Shown in pieces: positions 1 through 7,816 of a stretch of 64,000 bases of DNA. Made by a program: the position numbers and the translations under genes. Below the pieces are notes generated by a model. That model was not told where the DNA came from and did no database searches. It saw nothing but the letters and a program-made list of their open reading frames with translations. The stretch comes from Actinomadura sp. WMMA1423 (GTDB lineage: Bacteria; Actinomycetota; Actinomycetes; Streptosporangiales; Streptosporangiaceae), in NCBI RefSeq assembly GCF_006547145.1, contig NZ_CP041244.1, positions 7,502,001-7,566,000 on the forward strand, written 5' to 3'. The stretch's first letter is position 1; every line of letters begins with the position of its first letter.

Positions 1-9
1 CGGCCGCCT

Positions 10-29
10 CGCGACCCGAGCGGGTCGCG
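10..29 (-). terminator. Hairpin at the end of the steroid-type operon
   Basis: A perfect 8-bp stem (CGCGACCC / GGGTCGCG) with a GAGC loop lies 25 nt beyond the stop of the leftmost leftward gene. No U-tract follows, as is common in high-GC actinomycetes, so termination is inferred from position and stem strength only. Confidence 0.5.
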
Positions 30-54
30 GGGCGGCCCGGCCGCCGCGATGTGC

Positions 55-747
55 TCACCCGGAGGTGCCCTCCCGGAGGCCGTCGCGCGGGCCGAGCCCG
101 GCGGCGTAGGCCTCGAGGCGGTCCGCCAGCTCGCGGGGCCGGCTCAGCGCGGGCGTGTGCCCGCCGTCGATCTCGTCGGGGACGATGCCGAGGCGCTCGC
201 GGGCGACCCGGCGGAGGTAGCGGGCGGGGAACAGGCGGTCGTCGCGGCACACCAGGACCCTCGTGGGGACGTCGGGCCAGGCCCGCATCGGCGTCGGCTC
301 GCCCATCCGGGCCTCGGACTGGCCCCGCGACCGCCGCAGCGCCTCGTCCGCCAGATCGGCCGGGACGTCCTGGTAGAACAGGGCGACGGTGCCGTCGTGG
401 CTCTCCCGCTCCTCTTCCTCGTACCGCGTATTGCCCCAGTAGGCGGCGGGCGACTCTCCCGGCGCCGGGATCATGGGCGCGACCAGGACGAGCATGTCCA
501 CGGCCGCCCGCTCGCAGACGAGCGGTGCGGTGAAGCCGCCGAACGACTGCGCGACGACGATCAGGCCGGTCCGGTCGTCGGCGGCGGCGGCCGCGGTGTC
601 GGCGTACTCGGGCAGGCCGGCCGAGTCGTCGTCGCAGGGGAGGTCCGGCGAGACGGCCTCGTGGCCGCGCGCACGGAGCTCGGCCTCCACGAGATGCCAG
701 TACCAGCCGACGTCACCGGCGCCGTGGATGAGGACGAATGCGGCCAC
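55..747 (-). CDS. Small alpha/beta hydrolase (esterase-like)
   Basis: The 230-residue protein is a single-domain alpha/beta hydrolase, probably a cytosolic esterase or thioesterase-like enzyme; the substrate is unknown. The N-terminus has the oxyanion motif LIHGAG (residues 6-11). The nucleophile elbow is AQSFGG near residue 67, the acid is in CRDDRLFP and the histidine in DGGHTP near residue 197, so the Ser-Asp-His triad is complete. The cap region is short. It is the last gene of the leftward cluster, 71 nt after the FAD dehydrogenase stop, so co-transcription is plausible but weaker than for the upstream genes. Confidence 0.85.
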   Translation of the reverse strand: MAAFVLIHGAGDVGWYWHLVEAELRARGHEAVSPDLPCDDDSAGLPEYADTAAAAADDRTGLIVVAQSFGGFTAPLVCERAAVDMLVLVAPMIPAPGESPAAYWGNTRYEEEERESHDGTVALFYQDVPADLADEALRRSRGQSEARMGEPTPMRAWPDVPTRVLVCRDDRLFPARYLRRVARERLGIVPDEIDGGHTPALSRPRELADRLEAYAAGLGPRDGLREGTSG

Positions 748-818
748 GCTGCCTCCCGCTGCTCGGTTCCCGAGAGGCTAGGCGACCGCACCGACATTCC
801 GGCCCGCGGCCCGTCCCC

Positions 819-2324
819 TCACCGGGATGCGCCGCGTCCCCGCGCGGCCGCGGCGAGGCCGGCCCTGCGGCCGAAGAACGAGCCCTCGCCGAGCTGGGTC
901 CCCGAGCAGTAGCCCGCACCGTCCTGCGCGATGTTGGACGCGCAGGCCCCGGCCGCGTAGAGCCCGCCGATGACCGACCCGTCCTCCCGCCGCACCTCGC
1001 CGTCGACCGTCGTGGCCATGCCGCCGAGCGTGAATCCGGCGTAGAGGGCGGTGCCCAGGGTGAGGTCGTAGACGCCCCACGGGCCGTTCGTCTGCGGCGC
1101 CAGCCAGTCGGGGTGCTTGTGGAAGTCGGGGTCCTCGCCCCGCGCGGCGTACTCGTTGTAGCGCGCCATCGTCGCGGCGAGCGAGCCCGGGGGAAGCCCC
1201 AGGCCGCCCTCCATCTCCTCGATCGTCTCGTAGCCGTCCTTCAGCACCACGAGGGGCATCCGCTGCTCCTCCATGTGGTCGCTGTCGGCGATCAGGTAGG
1301 CGGCGGCGCCGGGCTGCCTGAGGACGAAGTACGACGTGCGCGCGTGGTAGCTGTCCTCGGCCACGAACCGCTCGCCGCGCCTGTTGACGATCAGCCCCTT
1401 CACCAGCGAGGACGGCGGGTAGAACGGCGCGGTGACGAAGGGCTCGTCCATGTGCTCCAGCGCGGCCCCGGCCGACCGCCCGAGCCGGATCCCGAGCCCG
1501 TCGTCGTAGGTGCCGCCGAGCGTGAACAGCTTCCCGCCGAGCGCCGGCGTGTGGGCCGCGACCATGTCCGGGTTCATCACGAAGCCGCCGGCCGCGATCA
1601 CCACCGCGGCGCACGCGAGGACGCCGGTCCGGTCGTAGTTCCTCCAGGCGACGCCGGTGACCGCGCCGCCGGCGTCGACCACCAGGTTGGTCGCGCCCGT
1701 CTCGTAGCGGACCTCGACCCCCGCCTCCTCGACCCGGTCGCGCAGCAGGTCCATGACCAGCTTCGTGCCGTCGGTGTCCCCGGGCACCGGCACCTTGTGC
1801 CCCCGGGGCGCCGGCCGGACCTCCTCGCGGAACGGCCACACCTTCTCGTTGCCGGTGAACATCAGGCCCTCGGTGCCGGGCTGGATCACGGCCTTGCCGG
1901 GGAAGTAGGACCGCTCGAACTCGAACCCGAGCGCCTCCAGCCACTCGAAGTGGGCGACCGAGCCCTCGCAGTAGGCCCGGATCTTCCGCTCGTCGGGGTC
2001 CTTGGAGGTCGCCGTCAGGTAGCGCGCCATCGCCTCGACCGAGTCCTCCTGCCCGGTGGCGCGCTGGACCGCGGTGCCCCCGCCGAGGTAGAAGTGGCCG
2101 CCGGACATGCTCGACGTGCCGCCGTGGACGGCGGCCCGCTCCAGCAGCAGCACCCGGGCGCCCGAGCGCGCGGCCTCCAGCGCGGCGCAGCCGCCGGCGA
2201 TCCCGAAGCCCACCACCACGACGTCGAACCGCTCGGCGTCGCCGGGGAGGTCCGCGGCGGGGATCACCTGGGGGATGGCCGTTCCGGGGGAGGTCTGTGG
2301 GTTCATCGGTCCGTCTCTGCTCAT
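819..2324 (-). CDS. FAD-dependent oxidoreductase, KstD/fumarate-reductase-like
   Basis: This is a flavoprotein of the FAD_binding_2 family, which contains 3-ketosteroid delta-1-dehydrogenases and fumarate reductase subunits. A Rossmann motif, VVVVGFGIAGGCAALEAA, sits at about residues 35-52 and is followed by LLLERAAVHGGTSSMSGG, the FAD ribose/pyrophosphate region. The C-terminal part has FTLGGMATTVDGEV and GLYAAGACAS, which close the FAD site. At 501 residues it has the usual length of the KstD-like group. Two in-frame ATGs are possible (2324 and 2306); neither has a strong ribosome site. It lies 61 nt after the SDR stop. A role in steroid or other polycyclic lipid oxidation is inferred from the P450, SDR and reductase beside it; true KstD activity is not shown. 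Confidence 0.85.
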   Translation of the reverse strand: MSRDGPMNPQTSPGTAIPQVIPAADLPGDAERFDVVVVGFGIAGGCAALEAARSGARVLLLERAAVHGGTSSMSGGHFYLGGGTAVQRATGQEDSVEAMARYLTATSKDPDERKIRAYCEGSVAHFEWLEALGFEFERSYFPGKAVIQPGTEGLMFTGNEKVWPFREEVRPAPRGHKVPVPGDTDGTKLVMDLLRDRVEEAGVEVRYETGATNLVVDAGGAVTGVAWRNYDRTGVLACAAVVIAAGGFVMNPDMVAAHTPALGGKLFTLGGTYDDGLGIRLGRSAGAALEHMDEPFVTAPFYPPSSLVKGLIVNRRGERFVAEDSYHARTSYFVLRQPGAAAYLIADSDHMEEQRMPLVVLKDGYETIEEMEGGLGLPPGSLAATMARYNEYAARGEDPDFHKHPDWLAPQTNGPWGVYDLTLGTALYAGFTLGGMATTVDGEVRREDGSVIGGLYAAGACASNIAQDGAGYCSGTQLGEGSFFGRRAGLAAAARGRGASR

Positions 2325-2385
2325 CGGTCGCCGGTGGCGCCCGTTCTCGGTTCGGTCGGACGGCGGGGGAGCGGCCGGCCGCGCG

Positions 2386-3123
2386 TCAGCTCCTGTGCGG
2401 GATCTGCTGGACGGTCCCCCCGTCGACGACGAACTCCGATCCGGTCGCGAAGGACGACTCGTCGCTGGCGAGGAAGACGACGAAGGACGCGACGTCCTCG
2501 GGCAGGCCGGGGCGTCCGAGCGGGATCGGGACCATGTCGTCGGGGATGCCCTCGGTGAGCGGCGTCCGGATCAGGCCGGGGTGCAGCGAGTTGACCCGGA
2601 CGCCGTGCGGGGCGAGCTCCACGGCGACCGACTTGGTGAGGCCGCGCAGCCCCCACTTCGAGGCCACGTAGCCGTGCGCCCAGGAGGTGCCGCGAAGGCC
2701 CTCGATGGAGGAGTTGTTGATGATCGACCCGCCCCCGGCGGCGATCAGCGCGTCGGCGGCCGCGCGGATGCCGAGGAACGGGCCGGTCAGGTTGACGTCG
2801 ATGATCTGCTGCCACTTCTCCGGGCTGAACCGCTGGATCGCCGCGCCGTTGGCGATCCCCGCGTTGTTGAACAGCACGTGGAGCGCGCCGAACTCGCGGA
2901 CGGCGGTCTCGACGGCGGCCGCCCAGTCCTCGGCGCTGGTCACGTCGAGGTGGACGTAGCGGCAGGCGTCGCCCAGCTCGCCCGCGACGGCCTCGCCCTC
3001 CTCGTCGAGGATGTCGCCGATCACGATCCGGGCGCCCTCGGCGGCCAGGGCGCGGGCACTGGCCGCGCCGATACCGCGGGCGCCGCCGCTGATCAGGGCG
3101 GTCTTGCCGTCCACACGTCCCAT
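2386..3123 (-). CDS. SDR oxidoreductase, 3-alpha/20-beta-hydroxysteroid dehydrogenase-like
   Basis: A classical short-chain dehydrogenase of 245 residues. It has the NAD(P) motif SGGARGIG (residues 12-19), an Asp after the second beta strand (GDILDEEG, favouring NAD over NADP), NNAG near residue 88, catalytic Ser in NNSSIEG, and the YVASK tetrad segment (Y152/K156 region). The string GDILDEEG followed by RYVHLDVT and the ending TGSEFVVDGGT closely resemble mycobacterial Rv2002 (FabG3), a 20-beta-hydroxysteroid dehydrogenase, as I remember that protein. It lies 26 nt after the DapB-like gene in the same operon as the P450, which supports a steroid or lipid alcohol substrate. Confidence 0.9.
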   Translation of the reverse strand: MGRVDGKTALISGGARGIGAASARALAAEGARIVIGDILDEEGEAVAGELGDACRYVHLDVTSAEDWAAAVETAVREFGALHVLFNNAGIANGAAIQRFSPEKWQQIIDVNLTGPFLGIRAAADALIAAGGGSIINNSSIEGLRGTSWAHGYVASKWGLRGLTKSVAVELAPHGVRVNSLHPGLIRTPLTEGIPDDMVPIPLGRPGLPEDVASFVVFLASDESSFATGSEFVVDGGTVQQIPHRS

Positions 3124-3149
3124 TGCTCGTGCCCTTTCCGTCGGGGGTC

Positions 3150-4247
3150 CTAGTCGGCCAGCGCGGTCGCGAAGACGCCGCGGGCGGTGCCGAAGGGCAG
3201 GTCGAGCGGCGTCCGCAGCCCCGGCGGCGCCGCCATCACCTCGGGGATCGAGTTGACGATGCGCCCGGCGCCCGCGGCGATGGCGGCGTAGTTGTGGTCG
3301 CCCTTGGCGCTGGTCGGGCAGACGTCGACGCGGTAGGACGGCTCACCGACGATCTCCAGCCGGTAGGAGCCGCCGTCCTGCGCGGGCTGCGGCCAGTCGG
3401 GGCGCAGGTCGCCGCGGAGCCTGGTCGTGTGGTCGACGACGAGGACCTCCCTGCCGCGGGCGACGCCCCGGATCTGGAACCGCACGGCCGCCATCCCGCC
3501 CGCGGGGATGTGGCCCGCGGCCACGTCGAACGCCTTCGGCGCCGGCTCCCGCTCGAACCACTCGGTAATCTCGTCGAGCTCGAAGCCGAACCCGCGGGCC
3601 AGCATCCGGAGGCTGACGCCCCACGACGCGGCCAGCATCCCCGGCTGGAGAATCCTCGGCAGGTCCTCCAGGGGCCGCCCGAAGCCCATGAAGTCGAACA
3701 GGACCGGGCCGCCGTCGTAGGTCGCGTAGTCGGCGATCTCCGAGCAGACGACCTTCTCCACCCGCTGGCAGGTACTGGCGATCGCGAAGGGCAGCAGGTC
3801 GTTGACCCATCCGGGGTCCACCCCGGTGACGAAGACGCTCGTCCCGCCCGCCCGGCAGGCGTCCTCGATGGGACCGATCATGCGGTCCGGCAGCAGCCCC
3901 CAGGGGTAGATCAGCGGCACCGGCGAGGAGGCCACGACGTCGCTGCCCGCGGCGAGGATCTTCGCTATGTCCGCGAGGGCGTCCCGCAGCCGGGTCTCGC
4001 CGATCGCGCAGTAGACGGCGCAGTCCGGCCGGGCGGCGAGCGCCGCGTCCAGGTCGGCGGTGGCCGCGACGCCCGTGACCACGTCGAGCCCGGCGAGCTC
4101 GCCCGCGTCCCGTCCGACCTTCGCGGGATTCGACACGACCAGCCCGGCCAGCTCGAAGCGGGGGTCCTCGATCAACTGCCCCAGGGCGATGCGGCCGACG
4201 TTGCCGGTGGCCACGTGCAGGACGCGGATGGCCGTGGGGCCGGTCAC
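3150..4247 (-). CDS. Dihydrodipicolinate-reductase-like NAD(P)-binding protein
   Basis: The 365-residue product belongs to the DapB-like NAD(P)H-dependent reductase group common in mycobacterial lipid and steroid clusters. The N-terminal Rossmann motif is VATGNVGRIALGQL, and NPAKVGRDAGEL follows. The start is taken as GTG because it overlaps the upstream stop as GTGA, and the long open frame upstream of it is non-coding. The region CAIGETRLRDALADIAKIL resembles the second half of the nucleotide domain; the C-terminal part probably holds the substrate and dimer surfaces. The substrate is unknown. The 4-nt overlap implies translational coupling to the SnoaL-like gene. Confidence 0.85.
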   Translation of the reverse strand: MTGPTAIRVLHVATGNVGRIALGQLIEDPRFELAGLVVSNPAKVGRDAGELAGLDVVTGVAATADLDAALAARPDCAVYCAIGETRLRDALADIAKILAAGSDVVASSPVPLIYPWGLLPDRMIGPIEDACRAGGTSVFVTGVDPGWVNDLLPFAIASTCQRVEKVVCSEIADYATYDGGPVLFDFMGFGRPLEDLPRILQPGMLAASWGVSLRMLARGFGFELDEITEWFEREPAPKAFDVAAGHIPAGGMAAVRFQIRGVARGREVLVVDHTTRLRGDLRPDWPQPAQDGGSYRLEIVGEPSYRVDVCPTSAKGDHNYAAIAAGAGRIVNSIPEVMAAPPGLRTPLDLPFGTARGVFATALAD

Positions 4248-4891
4248 TTCGCCGCCTCGGGGGAGCCTCCCGGCTCCTGGGTGACGTAGTCGCCCCGCTC
4301 GACCGGCGGCGGCCACAGCGTCGAGGTGAGCTCGTCGTAGTGGTAGTGGCCGGGGACGTCGTGCCCGGCCACCTTCATCCGCCGCAGCAGGGTCTCGGGC
4401 GCCTTGCCGGACTGGAGGATCTCCATGAACGTGTGGGCGGTCGAGGGCATGTCGAACCAGTCGCGCTGCCAGGCGATCTTGATCTGGCCGGCGTCCGGGC
4501 CCTTCGCCTGCCGCGCCACGCCGAACCAGGAGCCGCCGATCCCGAGGACCTCGTACTCCCGGCCCGTCTCCTCGTTCACGATCCCCGAGCGCTGCTTCCA
4601 GAAGCCGACGATCATCGCCTTCCGCTCGTCGACCACGGTCGCCTGGTAGTCGTAGTGCCAGCCGTCGAGGCCGTCCATCTCGATGCCGATCGCCCAGTCC
4701 CGGATCTGGTCGCGGCCGACGGCCATGAAGTGCTCGTCGGGGCTGTACATCCAGCCGTAGGTCGCGTCCTCGGCGTAGGACTCGGCCAGCACGCGCCAGT
4801 CGCCGGTCCGCTCGGCCTCGCGGTTGGCCGCCAGCCAGGAGTCCCAGAACTCGTCGATCTCGGCGCGGGTCAGGTCGCTGGAGTCGCTCAC
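4244..4891 (-). CDS. SnoaL-like (NTF2-fold) protein
   Basis: A 215-residue NTF2-fold protein of the SnoaL-like group, which includes polyketide cyclases, ketosteroid isomerases and non-catalytic lipid-binding proteins. The pattern FWDSWLAANREAERTGDW then LAESYAEDATYGWMYSP is typical of the N-terminal helix and first strand of the fold. Start is GTG, with GAGGA 6 nt upstream and inside the end of the ferredoxin gene. It is translationally coupled to the next gene through GTGA. In this operon a role in isomerising, or presenting, a steroid-like intermediate is possible but not demonstrated. Confidence 0.8.
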   Translation of the reverse strand: MSDSSDLTRAEIDEFWDSWLAANREAERTGDWRVLAESYAEDATYGWMYSPDEHFMAVGRDQIRDWAIGIEMDGLDGWHYDYQATVVDERKAMIVGFWKQRSGIVNEETGREYEVLGIGGSWFGVARQAKGPDAGQIKIAWQRDWFDMPSTAHTFMEILQSGKAPETLLRRMKVAGHDVPGHYHYDELTSTLWPPPVERGDYVTQEPGGSPEAAK

Positions 4892-4900
4892 GTCGTTTCC

Positions 4901-5098
4901 TCAATCCTCTTCGAGAGAGAGCGCGAAGGCGGGGCAGTACTTCACGGCCGCGGCCACGTCCTTGCGGCGCGACTCGTCCGGACGTTCGACGAGGACCTCG
5001 ACCACGTCCTCGCCGGCGTCGAAACCGAACACGTCGGGGGCCTCCAGCTGGCAGAGCTGGTGCCCCTGGCAGACGCTCGTGTCCGCGACGACTCGCAT
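4901..5098 (-). CDS. [3Fe-4S] ferredoxin, P450 partner
   Basis: A 65-residue ferredoxin with Cys10, Cys16 (CQGHQLC) and Cys55 (YCPAFAL). The CX5C...CP pattern with a His inside the first pair is that of actinobacterial [3Fe-4S] ferredoxins that give electrons to P450s; Rv0763c next to M. tuberculosis CYP51 is the known parallel. It starts 5 nt after the P450 stop and ends 9 nt before the SnoaL-like start, so it is tightly co-transcribed. No ferredoxin reductase is present in the window, so the reductase must be encoded elsewhere. Confidence 0.95.
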   Translation of the reverse strand: MRVVADTSVCQGHQLCQLEAPDVFGFDAGEDVVEVLVERPDESRRKDVAAAVKYCPAFALSLEED

Positions 5099-5103
5099 CG
5101 GCC

Positions 5104-6489
5104 TCACCTTCCCGCGCGCCTGCGGTACCTGACCCGGCACGGCTGCTGTAGCTGGATCACCATCTTGGAGGTGTCGTCCCGGTAGGAGTCCAGGGGTTCG
5201 ACGGGCTCGAACGCGAAGTCGCGCAGGATGACGGAGAAGATCGCCTTCATCTGCATCATCGCGAACGCGTTGCCGACGCAGCGGTGCCTTCCGGCGCCGA
5301 ACGGGATCCAGCTCCAGCGGTTCTGCAGATCCTCCTGCCGGGGATCGATGTAGCGGCCCGGGTCGAAGTCCCCGGCCTTGGGGAAGTCGGCCTCGATCCG
5401 GTTGGAGACCCGAGGGGACGCCGCGATCAGCGTCCCGGCGGGGACGGTGCTGCCGAGCACGTCGAACTCCTCGCGGACCAGCCGCATCAGGATGATCAGG
5501 GGCGGGTGCAGGCGCAGGGTCTCCTTCAGCGCCGACTCCAGCACGGGGATCGACCTCAGCGCCTGGAAGGACACCTCGGTCCCGTCGGCGTAGAGCGCGT
5601 CGAGCTCCGCGACCACCTCGGCGAGGATCTCCGGATGGCGCAGGAGCTCGATCACGGCCCACGATGCGGTGCCGCTGGTGGTGTGGTGACCGGCGAACAT
5701 CATCGAGATGAAGATGCCGGTGATGTAGTCGGCGCTCATGTCCAGGGAGATGAGGACGTCGAGCAGGTCGCGCTGGTCCCGCGGCACCTTGCCCCGCCGC
5801 CTGCGGCGCTCGATGATCCCCCCGACCAGGGCGACCAGCTCCCTGCGGGCCTCGTCCCGCCGCCGGAAGCTGTCGATCTCGGCGTACGCGTCGACGTAGG
5901 CGATGGCGTCGGTGCCGCGTTCGAGCTCGTGGTAGTGGTGGGCGAACGAGCCGTCGAGCTCGTCGCGGAACGGCTTGCCGATCAGGCACGCCGACGTGGT
6001 GTAGATCGTCAGCTCGGCGAAGAAGTCGAGGAGGTCGATCTCTCCCTCGTCGCCCCAGTCCGCGACCATGCGGCGGATCTCCGCCTCGATGGTCCGGGCG
6101 TGGCCGCGCATCATGTCCCCGCGCAGCGCCTGGTTCTTCAGCATCTGCTGGCGCTCCTCGGGGGACGCGTCGAACACGACGCCCTTGCCGAAGATCGGCG
6201 TCATGAACGGGTACGCGGCGGCCTGGTCGAGCTGGCCGTCGGGCGCCCGGAAGAACACCTCGTTCGCCTCGGCGCCGCTGACCAGCACGACGTCCCTGTC
6301 CGCGAGCCGGAAGCGCCCGATGTCGCCGCACTCCTCGCGGACGCGGTGGAACAGCCCGATCGGGTCGACCCGCATCTCCGGCAGGTGCCCGGTGCCCCGG
6401 ATGATCTCCGGGACCTCGGGACTCCGGTCGTCCAGGGCCATGCTCACCTCGGGGATCGCGGCGAGCCGCCCGGTCTCGGCAGCAGTCAT
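5104..6489 (-). CDS. cyp51: Cytochrome P450, CYP51 (sterol 14-alpha-demethylase)-like
   Basis: A 461-residue P450. The I-helix motif is MMFAGHHTTSGTASW near residue 255, with HHT instead of the usual acid-Thr pair; this is a CYP51 signature. The ExxR helix is ETLRLHPPL near residue 320. The heme loop is FGAGRHRCVGNAFAMM near residue 400, again very close to CYP51. The chosen ATG has GGAGAGA 6 nt upstream; the longer reading frame to 6546 has no such site. It leads the leftward operon and is followed by its ferredoxin. CYP51 removes the 14-alpha methyl group of sterols; most actinomycetes make no sterols, so the natural substrate may be a host or environmental sterol. Confidence 0.9.
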   Translation of the reverse strand: MTAAETGRLAAIPEVSMALDDRSPEVPEIIRGTGHLPEMRVDPIGLFHRVREECGDIGRFRLADRDVVLVSGAEANEVFFRAPDGQLDQAAAYPFMTPIFGKGVVFDASPEERQQMLKNQALRGDMMRGHARTIEAEIRRMVADWGDEGEIDLLDFFAELTIYTTSACLIGKPFRDELDGSFAHHYHELERGTDAIAYVDAYAEIDSFRRRDEARRELVALVGGIIERRRRRGKVPRDQRDLLDVLISLDMSADYITGIFISMMFAGHHTTSGTASWAVIELLRHPEILAEVVAELDALYADGTEVSFQALRSIPVLESALKETLRLHPPLIILMRLVREEFDVLGSTVPAGTLIAASPRVSNRIEADFPKAGDFDPGRYIDPRQEDLQNRWSWIPFGAGRHRCVGNAFAMMQMKAIFSVILRDFAFEPVEPLDSYRDDTSKMVIQLQQPCRVRYRRRAGR

Positions 6490-6552
6490 GTCTTCTCTCC
6501 ACGGGAGTTCTCGCTTGCGCGCGAGGGCCGCGCGGCCCTCGCGCACAGGGAA

Positions 6553-6566
6553 TAGAACGCGTTACC
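6553..6566 (-). promoter_or_regulatory. KstR-like box upstream of the P450 gene
   Basis: On the plus strand TAGAACGCGTTACC matches the mycobacterial KstR consensus TnnAACnnGTTnnA except for the last base. On the minus strand the element reads AACGCGTTCTATT and would overlap the -10 region of the P450 promoter. The same core is found at the divergent gene (6827-6840). Binding is inferred from the consensus. Confidence 0.5.
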
Positions 6567-6724
6567 GAAAGCCGGTGCGTCCGCACGCCGGGCGGCCGTC
6601 CTGCTCGTCATCGCCCCGTGCCCGGCCGGGCACGACTCCCGCGCTCCGGCGGCCGACAGGTTCTCCGCCGCCTGGCCCCGCCGAGCATCGGCTCTTTGGG
6701 GCCGCACCGGACTGGTCACCTGAC

Positions 6725-6738
6725 TGGACATGTGTCCA
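6725..6738. promoter_or_regulatory. Palindromic operator TGGACA-TG-TGTCCA
   Basis: A perfect 6+6 inverted repeat with a 2-nt centre lies in the middle of the 361-bp divergent promoter region. A second copy lies 69 bp to the right (centre to centre). The form suits a homodimeric TetR-type regulator; no regulator gene is adjacent. Confidence 0.5.
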
Positions 6739-6793
6739 CATTAGTCCCGGACCGCGCGGCGCGGCAAGGGCCGGCGCCCCCCGGGCGATCGAT

Positions 6794-6807
6794 CGGACAC
6801 CTGTCCA
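6794..6807. promoter_or_regulatory. Second TGGACA-NN-TGTCCA operator copy
   Basis: CGGACACCTGTCCA agrees with the first copy in both half-sites except the outermost base of one arm. It lies just upstream of the F420-oxidoreductase promoter, 8 bp before the likely -35 hexamer. Confidence 0.5.
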
Positions 6808-6814
6808 GTCACTC

Positions 6815-6844
6815 TTCCAGTTCCGCTGGAACGCGTTCTACTAT
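6815..6844 (+). promoter_or_regulatory. Promoter of the F420 oxidoreductase gene with overlapping KstR-like box
   Basis: TTCCAG (6815-6820) and TACTAT (6839-6844) are separated by 18 bp, and the ATG follows 6 nt after the -10, so the transcript is probably leaderless or nearly so. TGGAACGCGTTCTA at 6827-6840 matches TnnAACnnGTTnnA at every fixed position and overlaps the -10, which suggests repression. Confidence 0.5.
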
Positions 6845-6850
6845 GACGCC

Positions 6851-7696
6851 ATGCGCAACGGAGTCGTGCTCTTCACCTCGGACCGCGGCATCAGGCCGGC
6901 AGCCCTCGCGAAGGCCGCGGAGGAGCGCGGCTTCGACACCTTCTACGTCCCCGAGCACACCCACATCCCGGTGCGCCGCGACGCGCTGCACCCCACCGGC
7001 GGCGAGGACCTGCCCGACGACCGCTACCTGCGCACCCTCGACCCGTGGGTCTGCCTGGCGACCGCCGCCGCGGTGACCGAGCGGATCGGACTGGCCACCG
7101 CGGTCTCGCTGCCGGTGGAGTCCGACCCGATCACCCTCGCCAAGACGCTCGCGACCCTCGACCACCTGTCCGGCGGACGGCTGACGATCGGCGCCGGCTT
7201 CGGGTGGAACACCGACGAGCTGGCCGACCACCACGTCCCCGCGGAGAGGCGGCGCACCGTCCTCAAGGAGTACCTGGAGGCGATGCGCGCCCTGTGGACG
7301 GAGGAGGAGGCGTCCTGCGACGGCGAGTTCGTGTCGTTCGGCCCGAGCTGGGCCTACCCGAAGCCGCCGCAGGGCCGCATCCCGGTGATCATCGGTGCCG
7401 GCGGCGGCCCGAAGACCATGAAGTGGATCGCCCGCAACGCCGACGGCTGGATGACCACCCCGATCGAGACCGGCGTCGCCGCGAAGGCCGACCTCCTGCG
7501 CAAGGAGTGGGCCGAGGCCGACCGGGCGGGCGAGCCCGACGTGCGGATCCTGGTCGCCAGGAGGCCCGCGCCCGAGGACCTCGCCGAATGGGAGGCCGCC
7601 GGGGCGTCCGAGCTGATCTGGGGCGTACCGGACGCCGACGAGGCCGCGGTGCTCAAGTACCTGGACAGGACGGCCGAACGGCTGGGCCTGGCCTAG
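6851..7696 (+). CDS. LLM-class F420-dependent oxidoreductase
   Basis: A 281-residue luciferase-like monooxygenase-fold enzyme of the type that uses coenzyme F420, close to the Rv2161c-type family. It has YVPEHTHIPVRRDA near residue 38, the conserved ITLAKTLATLDHLSGGR segment, and IGAGFGWNTDEL near residue 115, which builds the F420 pocket. IIGAGGGPKTMKWIARNADGW near 180 is the usual C-terminal signature. It diverges from the CYP51 operon and shares the KstR-like core at its promoter, so co-regulation with that operon is inferred. The substrate is not known. Confidence 0.9.
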   Translation: MRNGVVLFTSDRGIRPAALAKAAEERGFDTFYVPEHTHIPVRRDALHPTGGEDLPDDRYLRTLDPWVCLATAAAVTERIGLATAVSLPVESDPITLAKTLATLDHLSGGRLTIGAGFGWNTDELADHHVPAERRRTVLKEYLEAMRALWTEEEASCDGEFVSFGPSWAYPKPPQGRIPVIIGAGGGPKTMKWIARNADGWMTTPIETGVAAKADLLRKEWAEADRAGEPDVRILVARRPAPEDLAEWEAAGASELIWGVPDADEAAVLKYLDRTAERLGLA

Positions 7697-7735
7697 CGAC
7701 CGGTAGCGCGTGGGACACGGTCCCGTCCCACCGGA

Positions 7736-7785
7736 CGCCGTCCGGCGCCGCCGTCCGGCGCCGCCGTCCGGCGCCGCCTTCCGGC
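7736..7785. repeat. 13-bp tandem repeat, about 3.8 copies
   Basis: The unit CGCCGTCCGGCGC occurs three times in a row, with a fourth degenerate copy. Each unit contains the palindrome GGCGCC at its junction. It lies in the 120-bp gap between the F420 oxidoreductase and the next gene. Confidence 0.8.
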
Positions 7786-7816
7786 AACCCCCACCGCAGA
7801 CCAAGGAGACACGCAG

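Noticed and set aside
738..2558. Long open reading frame on the plus strand over the KstD-like gene
   Set aside because: It is a shadow of the GC-rich minus-strand genes; it has no start context and a composition dominated by Arg, Gly and Val. Many other antisense frames in the window were rejected for the same reason.
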